Shown here: piece by piece, positions 28,953-39,700 of the stretch
Position numbering within the stretch: the first letter of the stretch is position 1
Layout of the letters: each line of letters begins with the position of its first letter
The notes under the pieces: generated by a model
The model's input: the letters and a program-made list of their open reading frames with translations, nothing else
What the model was told of the DNA's origin: nothing
Databases searched by the model: none
NCBI GenBank assembly: GCA_021927905.1
Contig: BLLK01000049.1
Location: forward strand, 239,073-303,072
DNA from: Chaetoceros tenuissimus
Lineage: Eukaryota > Bacillariophyta > Thalassiosirophyceae > Chaetocerotales > Chaetocerotaceae
Direction of reading: 5' to 3'
Length of the DNA: 64,000 bases
Program-made: the position numbers and the translations under genes

Positions 28953-30721
28953 ATGGTTGCTTCCTCGAAATTATTGACACTCTTTATTATTCCTATGGTG
29001 ACAGGAACAATATCGATTGTTTCTTCGTCGTCTCTCATGTTCTGCATTCTAGTTTACTCACAGATCAAGTTAAAGAGGGTGGTACGAAGGATACTGTTCA
29101 TGTTTTGTATCTATGATTGCATATATTCCTTGGGATCTGCGCTGTCCATATTCTTGACTCCAGAATGGACAAGTAAATATGCACTTGGAAATCTCATTAC
29201 TTGTGACATTCAAGGGTAAGGAAGAAGTACTAGGATCATGATACACTGCTGTCGAAATAACAAACAAGTAGCTCTTTAGAAATGACTTTCTAACAATTTC
29301 CTTTACATAGGGCCATGGTTCAAATTGGATTTGCAGGATCAGCTTTCTATACCCTTTCTCTCGCAATCTATTATGTTGCAATCATTAAGTTCAATAGAAA
29401 GGAAAAAGATATTTCTAACAAACTGTTTGAATATATCCTCCATTCGATTCCAAACAGTTTTGCAATTATTTCGGGCATTTTCTTAGCTGTCAAACGCCAA
29501 TATGGGCCATTAGCTGAAAACCATGCATGTTGGCTTGGAATCCATCCGAGAAATTGTCTAACCGACCCTGATGTAGAATGTGAACGAGGTAGCCACATGA
29601 CTATCATAGAATATGCTAAGTGGGTTTTTGTCATTCCATTCATGTTAATTTATTTCCTTGTATTCTGTACAATGATGATTGCATGTCATCATGTAATAAT
29701 TCAAAAACGGAAGGCTGACAAATGGAGAATGCAAACAGCAGGACGAGACTTGTCAAAATCTTCTTTCTGTTGCTTTGTTCAACGAAAGAAGTCAGGAACT
29801 TTACAAGAATTCATTCAAGAGCCGGTGTCATCACTTTCTCCAGCACAAACGAAGTTCATGAGAATGCAGCAAGCATTATCTAAAAAGTCAATCGCCTCAG
29901 GCGAAGAAAATACATGTATCCTATTTGGTGCAAGTACCAGTAGATCCGGAACAAAGCAGGACCCACTTGCATTCAATGTACATCAAGTCAAGAAGAAGAT
30001 TCGAAGGGAGTCTATGTTAGATCATGATGCGCCTATTGTTCTTAGCAGTTTTAATTCTGATGATAGGCCGCTAAGAAGCTCTCGTAAAAGCAGTAGACGA
30101 CGCGAAATGGCTTCTCGGGATGAAAAGATTGCAATTACCCAATGTATTCTATATATTTCTAGCTTTCTGCTTTGTTGGATATTCGCTCTAATTGCTAGAA
30201 TCTATGGAATCACAGGTAATCCTGCACCATTTGAAGTAGTACTGTTGTCACGTATCTTTAATCCTCTGCAGGGTTTCTTCTTTATTCTAGTTTACTCAAG
30301 ACCTCATGTCAAGGCAATTCAGAAGAGTGATCCTGAGTTGAAGTGGTTTCAAGCTTTTGTTATTGCTTTCAAGGCTGGTGGAGACAATGATTTTGGTGGC
30401 AACCAACTGGAAGTAGTTGATGAAAATGGTATCGATGTTCCTCGTCTTCGAGACTCGGAACGTGAGCGGAGACAAGAGATTGTTAGGCAACAGTACAAAA
30501 GAAGGAGCGTTTCTTATAGATCTACTTATAACTCAAGATCATACTCGAATATAGAGGGAAAAGAATCTGACATGTCTGAAATCGATTTTGCAGTAGTGGA
30601 TGGAACAACCATAAAGGAATTTGAATTGGAATTAGCTCATGTAGCAAAAAATGATACAGATGTCGAAGCAATTATGTTGCCAAAGAAAGATAAAGACAAG
30701 ATTGATGATATTGTAGTATAA
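28953..30721 (+). CDS. Seven-helix receptor-like protein (GPCR-like, copy 1)
   Basis: Exons 28953-29215 and 29311-30721, with a 95-nt phase-2 intron (GTAAGG...ATAG), encode 557 residues. Seven hydrophobic segments are visible: TM1 LLTLFIIPMVTGTISIV (7-30), TM2 ILFMFCIYDCIYSLGSAL (47-66), then FAGSAFYTLSLAIYYVAI, SFAIISGIFLAV, VFVIPFMLIYFLVFCTMMIA. A long cytoplasmic loop of about 130 residues precedes TM6 CILYISSFLLCWIFALIA and TM7 FNPLQGFFFILVYSRP. The TM7 text and the overall plan recall cAMP-receptor-like/class E GPCRs. The extracellular loop CWLGIHPRNCLTDPDVEC has four cysteines. The cytoplasmic tail is acidic. Ligand and G protein are unknown. The paralog at 37028 has the intron at the identical site. 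Confidence 0.78.
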
Positions 30722-30824
30722 CTAGTCGTGAAGAGTTCAAATTCCTTGAAACTATAATTCATTATCATTTATATTACTCTTCTTTATAAGCTGTATTTCT
30801 TTCACCTTTGGTCAACATGCAAAA

Positions 30825-31058
30825 ATGATAATCAAACATGTTAACCGTAGGCAGCTTGAACCCGTAGGTGATGATTCCGTTTGGAAAGTTCAAAAGCTTA
30901 CTAATGACTCTGAAAAACAAGAAGAAGTTCCTATTCTAAAAGGAGATGAGGTTCATGGAAAGCAAAGGGATGGAATTGAAAAGAAAAGTGGAAATAATAA
31001 CAAGGATTTTCCTCGTTTTGTAATGAAGACGCCACTTATTGAAAACATAGATCTCTAG
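30825..31058 (+). pseudogene. Remnant of a small secreted/membrane protein gene next to receptor 1
   Basis: A 77-codon frame (MIIKHVNRRQLEPVGDDSVW ...) ends at 31058. The LEPVGDD and the later KGDEVHGKQRDGIEKKSG and FVMKTPL stretches match the segment after receptor copy 2 (39129-39700). There a signal peptide, LEPVADD, KGDTIPKGGGVHDGDRNK and VVMKAPL are spread over several frames. Upstream of the ATG, CTGTATTTCTTTCACCTTTG recalls the signal-peptide DNA of the other copy, but no continuous frame leads into it. Relative to that copy the helix segment is missing. I treat it as decayed, though a short peptide could still be made. Confidence 0.45.
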
Positions 31059-31191
31059 AGCATGCAAAAACTCACCAAGTTAAAAAGAAATGATATCAAA
31101 TGTATCAGTGAGAATAATCCCATAAAGAATCCTCATTTGCAGCTTGTTCTCCATCAAGTGATGTAAAATAGACCGTTCATACCATTCCTTC

Positions 31192-33024
31192 TTATAAATT
31201 AATACCTTTTTTATTAGGATGAGTCCATTTTTGCAATGAATCTTCACTCTTCAAGATGCAATTTAATATTCTATACTCTGTCTCCTCAATACTTTCAATC
31301 ATTGTGTCAGATAGCTTTACTTTTGTTTTTCCGTAGCGACATAGCTTCATCTTGGACTTATTTTCATACCTTGTGATAGCTGGCTCAATCATGTTTATGC
31401 AATCTTGAGGAAAATCGTCAATCTCATAGCATCCTTGCAAAGGAGTAACTTTTAAGCTTTTATCTTTTAAAGCAGCTAGGAATGTTTCTTCATTGATATC
31501 TGAACGAGTAAATGCTAGAAGTAAACCAACTAATCTTTGAACCTCCCCCTTTCCATTTTGACGAAATGATACAGTTATTTTGCAGTAGTGATGAAGAGGT
31601 TCTTCCATGGCACACGTCCTTACTTTCAAAGTCTTGATAGAATCATCTTTCTCATCTGATAAATCACAATTGCCAAAATCTTTCATGAGTCTTGCTCCAT
31701 CTTTTAGTCTTTGCGTAATATCATAATTTACAAATTCAATAGCAGCCGTTTCTTCTATTGGTATTCGCCACTTATCACATATTTCTCTAGGTTGCTCCCG
31801 ATTTCGAAGTTTATATACAACTCGAGATTTTTCAGATGTACGTTTAGGATCAAAGTATTTCCAAGGAATGTATGCTGCATAAGTTTCATATTCTCTTCGT
31901 TCAGGAGCACAAGGCCTCTTCACAATGGATGCATTGTGGACAACTACAAAGTTATCAATTTCTTCGTGTTGGCTCATCGCTGTATTTAATTCCTTTGGTA
32001 AACATTCAATCCCAAGCTCCTCAACATGTACTCGCAAAACTTTCATCGTAACGACATTGACGGTTGCTGAATTAGAACATTCCAATGGAACAGCCCAAGT
32101 CATGGGTGGATCGATATCATTATTATCGAAACCTAGTTTTTTATTGATAGATATAGCAATATTCTTCCAAGCAGCCAATAATTGTTCATTTGGACCTTCG
32201 CAAGAATATCCAACGCTTAGACATACCAATACATAATCACTTCTCATCTTTTCTTTTGCCTTTTCATTTGGAACGCATTTCACAGTACCATCTTCTAGCT
32301 GCACAGCATCATTATATTCAAGATGTGCATGTAATTTTGTCCGTGATGCAAACAATACCCCACATTCATCACAGGGAACTGGAGGTGGTGGCTTTGGAGG
32401 TTCAAATCTAATCCCATCCCAAAGTTCTTCTGCAGAAGCATCAATACCAGGCCATCGAAAGCTTTTACCAGTGACTCCCTGAGCATATTCTTCCAAATAT
32501 GAAATCTTTGTTATGGTCTTTGTTTCACCATCTTCTTTTTTAATTTCAATTTCTTCAAAAATGAGTTTGGCTATTTGACAAAACCTTACTCTTTTATGAG
32601 CTTTATCATCACCACGATTCTCACGGCGATTATCAAATTCCGCAAGCCATTTCACGACAGCAATGGGTGCATCTGCATCTCTCACCATTTCAGAATCTAC
32701 ATGTCGGAATGAAATATTACTCTGTTTTCCGCAAATTTGATATTTCCAATACTTTTCAATGGCGGCTCGACCTCGAAATGTTGCTTTTCTGTCAAAACTT
32801 CGTTCGACGTACACTGCATCTTTTGTAAAGAGTTTCCCGATCCTTCTTGGATCTTGTGACGTCCAAGCTACTCCATACTCATTTACACAGTTGATGACTG
32901 TCTCTCTGCTGACTGGTCCCATTGATAGTTTATCTAATAGGAGAAATTCAAGTGTGGTGATTACTCTATTGCTGGTATATGAATTGAATGGTTGCCTGTG
33001 TTGTGTCTTGTGTTTGTCGTTCAT
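31192..33024 (-). CDS. NTF2-like (SnoaL) + degenerate zinc finger + TruA-like protein
   Basis: One exon from ATG 33024 (MNDKHKTQHRQ), 610 residues; ATG 32925 (MGPVSRETV) is an alternative start. Residues about 40-160 look like a SnoaL/NTF2-like fold (LFTKDAVYVERSF, TFRGRAAIEKYWKYQI, APIAVVKWLAEF). At about 220-245 lies CDECGVLFASRTKLHAHLEY, a C2H2 finger whose second histidine is not at the usual place. The C-terminal half resembles eukaryotic TruA/Pus1 pseudouridine synthases: YVLVCLSVGYSCEGPNEQ, then RREYETYAAYIPWKYFDP (family: SRxYxYxLP), then YCKITVSFRQNGKGEVQRLV (family: GQSFxxxQIRxMVG). The RTDKG catalytic aspartate of TruA has no counterpart in the corresponding ECSNSATVNVVTMKV. The TruA match is tentative; if right, a catalytically dead RNA-binding use is likely. 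Confidence 0.6.
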   Translation of the reverse strand: MNDKHKTQHRQPFNSYTSNRVITTLEFLLLDKLSMGPVSRETVINCVNEYGVAWTSQDPRRIGKLFTKDAVYVERSFDRKATFRGRAAIEKYWKYQICGKQSNISFRHVDSEMVRDADAPIAVVKWLAEFDNRRENRGDDKAHKRVRFCQIAKLIFEEIEIKKEDGETKTITKISYLEEYAQGVTGKSFRWPGIDASAEELWDGIRFEPPKPPPPVPCDECGVLFASRTKLHAHLEYNDAVQLEDGTVKCVPNEKAKEKMRSDYVLVCLSVGYSCEGPNEQLLAAWKNIAISINKKLGFDNNDIDPPMTWAVPLECSNSATVNVVTMKVLRVHVEELGIECLPKELNTAMSQHEEIDNFVVVHNASIVKRPCAPERREYETYAAYIPWKYFDPKRTSEKSRVVYKLRNREQPREICDKWRIPIEETAAIEFVNYDITQRLKDGARLMKDFGNCDLSDEKDDSIKTLKVRTCAMEEPLHHYCKITVSFRQNGKGEVQRLVGLLLAFTRSDINEETFLAALKDKSLKVTPLQGCYEIDDFPQDCINMIEPAITRYENKSKMKLCRYGKTKVKLSDTMIESIEETEYRILNCILKSEDSLQKWTHPNKKGINL

Positions 33025-33123
33025 TTTACGCAAGGATAGACAGACGGTTACGGTCTCACAATTCTAAATTTGTACATTTCACAAGGCGGATCAAAAGATG
33101 AAACAGACAAGGAACAAAATAAA

Positions 33124-34562
33124 ATGAGACATGGACTGAATGTGAGAGTTCCTTTAGTTTTACCATTAGAGCATTCTCAACAGAATATAAAGCGAAACAA
33201 TAAAGTTGCAAACACATTTTACATTCCAAACAAGCCTTCTCGAAGAGAAGGTCCTGTCAAAGAAAGTCAAAGCAATTGGGCGAAGAAACGCCAAAAAGAT
33301 ACAAGTACACAAACTTGTTTGTATTGTGAATCTAAAGAGAGTCAAACAAGTCCAGTTGTCTCGAAAGCCCAAGAAGATAAAGATAACGTCCCTTGCTTAT
33401 CGGAGCTTGCTGGAGCACAACATATTCTTCAAGACATTCAAGAACTATTCAATCATGACAATGATGAAAGCGATAACATTGATGATACTGATCTCCAATT
33501 ATACGATATTGTAAGTGAAGACTTCTTCTATTGATTTAAAGAGGTTCACCCTGGTCTAATACCCGTGAATCGTAGAATGCTCGTCTTGCATTAGAAGATA
33601 TTCGACAGAGACACAATCATCAGATTCAGTATTCTATATTCAAAGCATGGCGAGAATCATGTATACATTATAAACGAGAACGAGTTGAACAAGAAATGAA
33701 GGACGTACAGCATTTCAAAATAAAACGAAAAAGTATAGTTACTGCCCTTGCAGGAGTGACGATTGGATCCAATCAAGAAAAGAAGATTTTGAATCGATGT
33801 ACAAATGCTCTCAAACAAGCTCGAGAGACTTTGGTCAAGAAATTAGAGAAGAAGAATCAAGCAGGAGGCATCATTACAGAAGCAATGTTGCAAGTCGAGT
33901 TGCAAAAGATATTTCATGATGAAATTCAAGCTTGGGATCGGAAACGATACCTTCGACCTCCTTTTCAATGGATGAAACGGAATGCAAGGAAGATGCACCT
34001 TTTGAAAAGGAAAGCTGATAATTATAGAGGTTTTAGGGCACTGTATAAAAGTTTTCAAGATTGGAGATCAAGTGTTGCAAAATCTCGACAAGTACCTCTT
34101 CGCTATTCTCAAATAGTTGTAGATGCCTTTATCGATAAAAGAAGAATGAAACTATCATTCAAAGTATGGCATAAATGGAGTATGGTAATGACATTGGCAA
34201 AGAAACTTGAAAGAAAGATACTTTCACGACAAGCATGGCTTTTATTTCAAAGTTGGTCCGATGAGGCAAGAAAGAGAGTGCGACTGAGAAGAAAGGTTTT
34301 GGACAAGTGGATGGCTTATCGCTATAGATACACAAAAATAGCATTTCAAAGATGGGATGCATTCTCTAGATATGCAGCTTGCCTTGAAGCAGGTAAATTA
34401 CAACTTGTAAAAGTATTCTTATCCAGCAAGAAAAAGAGAAAGAAACGCAAGCTGTTTCGACATTGGCTTCATGTTGTCATGTACGGACGAGTCTCTAGTT
34501 TATATACAAGAAAGCAGCTATTGGATCAACTAGAAGTGGAAAGGCGAAAACATGAAATGTAG
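33124..34562 (+). CDS. Sfi1-like centrin-binding repeat protein
   Basis: Exons 33124-33510 and 33576-34562, with a 65-nt phase-0 intron (GTAAGT...GTAG), give 515 residues. ATG 33124 is the first usable start. The N-terminal third is Ser/Thr/Lys-rich and acidic near NHDNDESDNIDDTD. The C-terminal two-thirds is basic and helical, with repeated aromatic-x-x-W motifs about 25-35 residues apart: IFKAWRESC, FQDWRSSVA, FKVWHKWSM, FQSWSDEAR, FQRWDAFSR, FRHWLHVVM. This spacing and the hydrophobic-x-x-W core are typical of Sfi1/centrin-binding repeats, so a role at a centriole-like or spindle-pole structure is likely. The next gene starts 185 nt downstream on the same strand. Confidence 0.68.
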
Positions 34563-34746
34563 AGTAGTAAATACTATAATACGAAGGTATACCCTTGTAC
34601 GTCATTGGTTAGGGTTCTCATATCAGAAACCCGGAGAGAAAGATACGCAAACAGATCTTCTCCTCATCACTCATAACAAAAATAAGAGACAACACTCTCG
34701 TCACCATCTTCTTGAACACAATAGAGTCATCTTCAATAAATGCAAG

Positions 34747-35949
34747 ATGAAGATGCAAAGAAAATCATCATTGACATTACTATCGGTCCTGTTGCTGATT
34801 TCGATTACAAATGCTTTTATTTTAGGGTCAGCAGCATCCATCAGCAAAGCCAGTAGTGGTACACATAGCAGCAGCTCTAAAGTCAGGAGTAGTACACATA
34901 GCAAGACCACCATCTGCTCTAGAACAAGCAGCAAATTGTATGAAAGTAAAGCAGACAAGAAACAAGAATTTCGTTCCTTGAAACAACCAACTCTCATCAG
35001 AGGATCGAATTACAACTCTACAAACTCAACTCTTCCATCTCCCAAAGAAATAGCCGCCAAATTAAATGTCCAGCCGACGAAAGAAGCCTCTGCAAAACAA
35101 TGGCAACTAGCCTGGAAATTCCACAAGAAAATGATTCCTATTTTACATAGCACAGATTATTGTAAACCACCTGATAGTTCTTTGAATTTGGCTTGTATGT
35201 GGTGGAAAGCACTTAGTGGCAATGATATCTCTTCACCTGTCTATGATGATCAGTTGGCGTATGATTTGTTGCCTAGTGGATGGCGAAAGTTTGTCTCGAG
35301 GAGAGTAAGGAAATTGTATCCTAGATTACATCATGGAAATGTCGAATTGCGTACAGCTTATCTAGATGATGCTGTTGAGAAAGAAGTGGAATATGCTCAT
35401 TCCTTGAAACAAGATTATAAGATACGTTTATTATGTATGGGTGCTGGATATGATACTCGAGGTATCAAAATGTTGGAACGTAAACTTGTAGATGAAGTTA
35501 TGGAATTAGATTTGGAACAAGTGGTACAGGCCAAAGAGAGACTTTTCACGAGATTGCTCAAAAGACGGCCCTGGTTGAAAGATTTGAAGATGCCTATTTT
35601 GGTTCCTTCCGATTTTAATAGAGTAGAAGAAGTGAAGCAAGTTTTGAATCAAGTCATTGACGATAGTATGCAAGGAAAAGAAGAGGAATGGTACACGATA
35701 TTCGTTTTTGAAGGAGTCATGATTTATTTGAATGATGGGGCTCCAAGTTCATTACTAAACATCACAAGTTCAGCGTTATCTGAAAAGAAATTATTTGGAT
35801 CGTTATGTCTTGCTGATAGATTGGAGAATGTTCCAGGAGGTGACGAGGTATTGGGTATTGTAGAATTAGAAAAGAATGGATGGAATATCATGGATTGGTC
35901 ACCTAAACCTGGACTAGCAAGGCATATGCTACGTGCAAGATTAATGTAA
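34747..35949 (+). CDS. Plastid-targeted LCMT-type SAM methyltransferase
   Basis: The frame is open from 34552, but the likely start is ATG 34747 (or 34753), which begins a signal peptide KSSLTLLSVLLLISITNAF-ILG with an '-AF' plastid cleavage motif, giving 400 residues. A Ser/Thr-rich transit region follows. The catalytic part has LLCMGAGYDTRGIKML (SAM-binding motif I with the family's AGxDTR), VMELDLEQVVQAKERL (acidic residue after strand 2) and FVFEGVMIYLND, as in the leucine carboxyl methyltransferase / PPM family. Some family members act on proteins, others on small molecules; the substrate here is unknown. It ends in a short SPKPGLARHMLRARLM tail. Confidence 0.8.
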   Translation: MKMQRKSSLTLLSVLLLISITNAFILGSAASISKASSGTHSSSSKVRSSTHSKTTICSRTSSKLYESKADKKQEFRSLKQPTLIRGSNYNSTNSTLPSPKEIAAKLNVQPTKEASAKQWQLAWKFHKKMIPILHSTDYCKPPDSSLNLACMWWKALSGNDISSPVYDDQLAYDLLPSGWRKFVSRRVRKLYPRLHHGNVELRTAYLDDAVEKEVEYAHSLKQDYKIRLLCMGAGYDTRGIKMLERKLVDEVMELDLEQVVQAKERLFTRLLKRRPWLKDLKMPILVPSDFNRVEEVKQVLNQVIDDSMQGKEEEWYTIFVFEGVMIYLNDGAPSSLLNITSSALSEKKLFGSLCLADRLENVPGGDEVLGIVELEKNGWNIMDWSPKPGLARHMLRARLM

Positions 35950-36077
35950 ATCGTTGGTTTATTAATTACATTTCGATGACTTGAGGCACTGCCATTGGTC
36001 ATAAGTTCAAAGAAGAAAACCTCTATTGTTTGAATTATGGTCATTCTTGCTCACCCATCATCAACGTTATTTTGGAA

Positions 36078-36610
36078 CAGGTACCAGTAGATCCGGAATC
36101 AAGCAGAACCTTCGTTGTGATTGCAAGAATCTTTCAAATAACCCGAAATCCTGTACCATTTGAAGTGAAATTGCTTTCCCGTATCTTTAATCCATTGCAA
36201 GGATTTTTCTTCATTGTAGTATACTCAAGACCTCATGTAAAGGCAATTCAGAAAAGCAATCCTGAATTGTACTGGTTTCAAGCTTTTGTTATTGCCTTCA
36301 AGGCTGGCGGAGACAATGATTTTGGCAACAACCAAATGGAAATAGTTGACGAAGAAGGTGTCGATGTCCCTCGTCTTCCAGACTCAGAACGGGAGCGTAG
36401 AAAAGAGATTGTTTGGCAGCAATAAAAACGAAAGTCGGTCGCTTATAAAACAAGGTGTGTTAGGACATGATCCCTACACAGTAGAGAATGGAGAAATCCT
36501 GAAATTTCTGATATCCAGCTTTTGAATATTCATCGAATGAAATAACAGATGTCGAGGGAATCATATTGTCTAAGAAAGGTGAAGAAAGGCAGATGACATT
36601 GAATTATTTT
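36078..36610 (+). pseudogene. Fragment of a third 7TM receptor copy
   Basis: GTACCAGTAGATCCGGAA at 36081 matches the cytoplasmic-loop DNA of both receptor genes. It then jumps directly to the TM6-TM7 part (ARIFQITRNPVPFEVKLLSR, FNPLQGFFFIVVYSRPHVKA) and the juxtamembrane tail (FKAGGDNDFGNNQMEIVDEE), ending with a stop at 36425. Scraps of the acidic tail continue to about 36610. TM1-TM5 and part of the loop are missing. The remaining frame is long because the protein part is conserved, but it cannot make a receptor. Confidence 0.72.
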
Positions 36611-37027
36611 TTGAAAGAGTTCAAACCCTACAAATTTAAACTATTATCGTTTTTTATATTTCTAGTAGGCCTTTTATGACATGAGAACATCGAGAACATT
36701 GTAGGCTTCCCAGGGCTTCCCGCAATATGTTTGCCTTCCCGAAGATATAGATTGCGTAGGTGGTTACGGTAGCTCCCGTTTTACCATTCAATCTTCATTT
36801 TTTTGTACGATGTTCCGTACCCCTTTCGGTCAGGCGTCGTCAGGCTTCCTTCAAGGGGAAGCATGCAGAATGCAGACCACAACCATTAAAAGAAAAAGAG
36901 AATACACTCCAAGCTCTCATCTAGTCATCTCGGAGTAATTAGATCAAATCAAAAGCAACAGTTTCCAGTCAATCATAACATATCCCAACCAAAACAATAA
37001 GGCCTGTTCCAAACTAAAGAAAGCAAA
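36611..37027. other. Intergenic upstream of receptor copy 2
   Basis: About 415 bases with several short TTCCCG/GGCTTCC motifs (36706-36745, 36846-36856) and a GTTACGGTAGCTCC stretch (36772). No frame or RNA is recognised. The promoter of the receptor gene should lie here. Confidence 0.4.
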
Positions 37028-38778
37028 ATGGTCGCTTCCTCGAAATTATTGACACTCTTTATTATTCCTATGGTGACAGGAACAATTTCGTTTGTGTCTT
37101 CCTCGTCTCTAATGTCCTGTATTCTAGTTTATTCACAGATCAAATTAAAGAGGGTGGTGCGAAGGATACTGTTCATGTTTTGTATCTATGATTGCATATA
37201 TTCCTTGGGATCTGCTCTTGGTATATTCTTGACTCCAAAATGGACGAGTAAATATGCACTTGGAAATCTCATCACTTGTGACATTCAAGGGTAAGTAAGA
37301 AGTACTAGTAGCTAACATGATACGACATAGGAAATATGTGACCGACGAAAACAACGATCTTCTAACAATATCTCAAACATAGAGCCATGATTCATTGTGG
37401 ATTTGCAGGATCCGTGTTCTATACTCTTTCTCTAGCCATCTATTACGTTGCCGTCATTAAGTTCAATAAAAAAGACAAAGATATATCAAACAAACCTTTT
37501 GAATATATCCTCCATTTGGTTCCAAACTGTTTCGCAATCATCTCGTGCATTTTCCTAGCTGTGAAGCATGAATATGGTCCTTTAGCTAGTGGACATGCAT
37601 GTTGGCTTGGAGTCCATCCGAAAAATTGCCTTACTGATCCTGATGTAGAATGCGAACGGGGTAGTCTGATGACTTTGCAATATGCCAAGTGGCTCGCTGT
37701 TATTCCGTTCTTGTTGATTTATATGCTTGTATTTTGCACAATGATGATTGTATGTCATCACATAATCAAGCAGAAGAGAAAGGCTGATAGATGGAGAATG
37801 CAAACAAGAGAACGAGAGAAGTCAAAACTTTGCTGTTGCTTTACCAAACGAGAGAAGCCAAGAACCATTCAAAAATCCACAGAAAATGAAGTTACGACAC
37901 CATTGTCGTCACTTCCACCAGCTCAAAAGAAGCTCATGAAGATGCAGAAAGCATTATCAAAGAAGTCAAACACATCAGGTGAAAATGCAAGTACTCCCTT
38001 TGTTGCAAGTGCCAGTAGATCCGGAACAAAGCAGGACCCATTAGCCTTCAACGTACAACAAGTCAAGAACAAGATTCGAAGGGAGTCTATGCTAAATCAT
38101 GATGAGCCTATTATTCTCAGTAGTAATATACCTCATGAAAGACAGTTGCGCAGCTCTCGTAAAAGCAGTAGAAGACGTGAATTGAATACTCAAGTTGAAC
38201 AAAATGCAATTCTTCAATGCATCTTATATGTTTTAAGTTTTTTGCTTTGTTGGATATTCCCTTTGATTACTAGAATCTATGGAATCACTGGTAATCCTGC
38301 ACCATTTCCAGTGGTGTTGCTTTCCAGGATCTTCAATCCCTTGCAGGGGTTCTTTTTTATCCTTGTTTACTCAAGACCTCATGTCAAGTCAATCAAAAAG
38401 AGTAATCCTGAGTTGAACTGGTTTCAAGCTTTTACTGTAGCTTTCAAGGCTGGAGGAGACAATGATTTTGGCGATAACCAAATGGAAGTAGTTGATGAAG
38501 AAGGTATTGATGTTCCTCGTCTTCGAGATTCGGAACGCGAGCGCAGGCAAGAGATTGTTAGGCAACAATACAAAAGAAGTATGTCTTATAGATCAAGTGG
38601 AGTACACACGGAGGGAAATAATCCTGATGTCTCCAATATCAATGACAAAGTAGCGGATGGGTCTATACAGGAATTTGAATTTGAAAGATCCAATGCATTA
38701 AATGATAGTACAGTCGTGGAAGGAAGAATCATTTTGTCAAAGAAAGATGAAGATAAGGTAGATGACATTAAAGTATAA
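37028..38778 (+). CDS. Seven-helix receptor-like protein (GPCR-like, copy 2)
   Basis: Exons 37028-37290 and 37383-38778 (92-nt phase-2 intron, GTAAGT...ACATAG) give 552 residues. Exon 1 differs from copy 1 by only a few residues. Exon 2 keeps the seven-helix plan: FAGSVFYTLSLAIYYVAV, CFAIISCIFLAV, WLAVIPFLLIYMLVFCTMMI, long basic loop with SSRKSSRRRE, then LYVLSFLLCWIFPLITRIYG and FNPLQGFFFILVYSRPHVK. The four-cysteine extracellular loop (CWLGVHPKNCLTDPDVEC) is kept. The loop and acidic tail have diverged most, as expected where signalling partners dock. A duplicated tail fragment and a decayed small secreted gene follow immediately. Confidence 0.78.
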
Positions 38779-38818
38779 ATACTATGGTTTAAATGAGGAA
38801 AGTGGATTCATATGCAAT

Positions 38819-39018
38819 AGAAAACAGGAAGATCTGTTTCTTATAGATCTAGTCACTACTCGAGATCCTGCTCAAACATGGAGGGCAAAGAATCTGAAAT
38901 ATCTGAAATCGATGGCATAGTAGCGGATGAAAAAAAAACTTAAGAAATCCGAATTGGAAACAAGCTTCCTTGCATCAAATGATGAAGATGTCGAAGCAAA
39001 AATTTTGTCAAAAGTATA
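38819..39018 (+). pseudogene. Duplicated tail fragment of a 7TM receptor gene
   Basis: About 200 bases that match the last coding part of receptor copy 1 (GTTTCTTATAGATCTA, GAATCTGAAATATCTGAAATCGA, AGATGTCGAAGCAA). They lie directly behind the complete tail of copy 2, with frame breaks such as a run of nine A. A second tail in the same orientation points to unequal exchange between receptor copies. Confidence 0.65.
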
Positions 39019-39128
39019 GATACCTTTGCTTATATGCGGAATGTGTCGTATCAAATTCTTTTGTTTTGTTTCAATATTGCATCATATCATATCGTATGTT
39101 TGCCCATTAAAAGAAAACAAAAACAATA

Positions 39129-39700
39129 TGAAGCTTCTTCACTTGATCCTAGTACTTACAAGCTCTATTTCTTTCATCTTCGGCAAGGATGCAGAAAAAG
39201 AACAAGCGAAAACAAATATCAAGGAGATCAATGACAGTGAGCTTGAGCCTGTAGCTGATGATGAAATCATTACTTTGATTCCGTGTGGAAAGTTTAAAAG
39301 CGTACGTGATGACTCTGATGTCACTTAGAAGTGGTATAAAGAAAGCAACTGCAAAAGACCATATCTGTTCTGTCATCATGTTCTTGTCTGGAGTTGGAAT
39401 CATCTTGGCGATTATCACTCTTGCAAAGATGAGAAACAAAAAGGAGACACTATTCCAAAAGGTGGTGGAGTTCATGATGGTGATAGAAACAAGCTAAGGG
39501 GTGCTATTGAAAAGAGAGCTGGAGCCGGAGAGAATGACAATTGTCCTCTTGTGGTAATGAAGGCGCCACTAACAAAAAAAGATCTAGTTGGTTTTGACCC
39601 AGAGCATGCTAAAATGCTACTTGAATTGCATGGTCAAATTCTAGCCAAAGATAAAAATCTGCATAATAAAAATATAAGTAAGAATATTTCCATTTTTTAG
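39129..39700 (+). pseudogene. Small secreted/membrane protein gene, frame broken
   Basis: It starts with ATG 39129 and a clear signal peptide (MKLLHLILVLTSSISFIFG-KD), then a charged region with LEPVADDEIITL, and stops at 39328. A second frame supplies a helix (ICSVIMFLSGVGIILAIITL). A third frame, to the TAG near 39700, supplies KGDTIPKGGGVHDGDRNKLR, VVMKAPLTKKDLVGFDPE and LLELHGQILAKDKN. The order suggests an ancestral single-pass secretory protein now split over three frames; unrecognised introns are the alternative. A related remnant lies behind receptor copy 1 (30825), so receptor and small gene were duplicated together. Confidence 0.5.

Noticed and set aside
34552-34746. 195 bases of open frame before the methyltransferase start
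   Set aside because: They overlap the end of the Sfi1-like gene and have no similarity to the family. The signal peptide begins at 34747.
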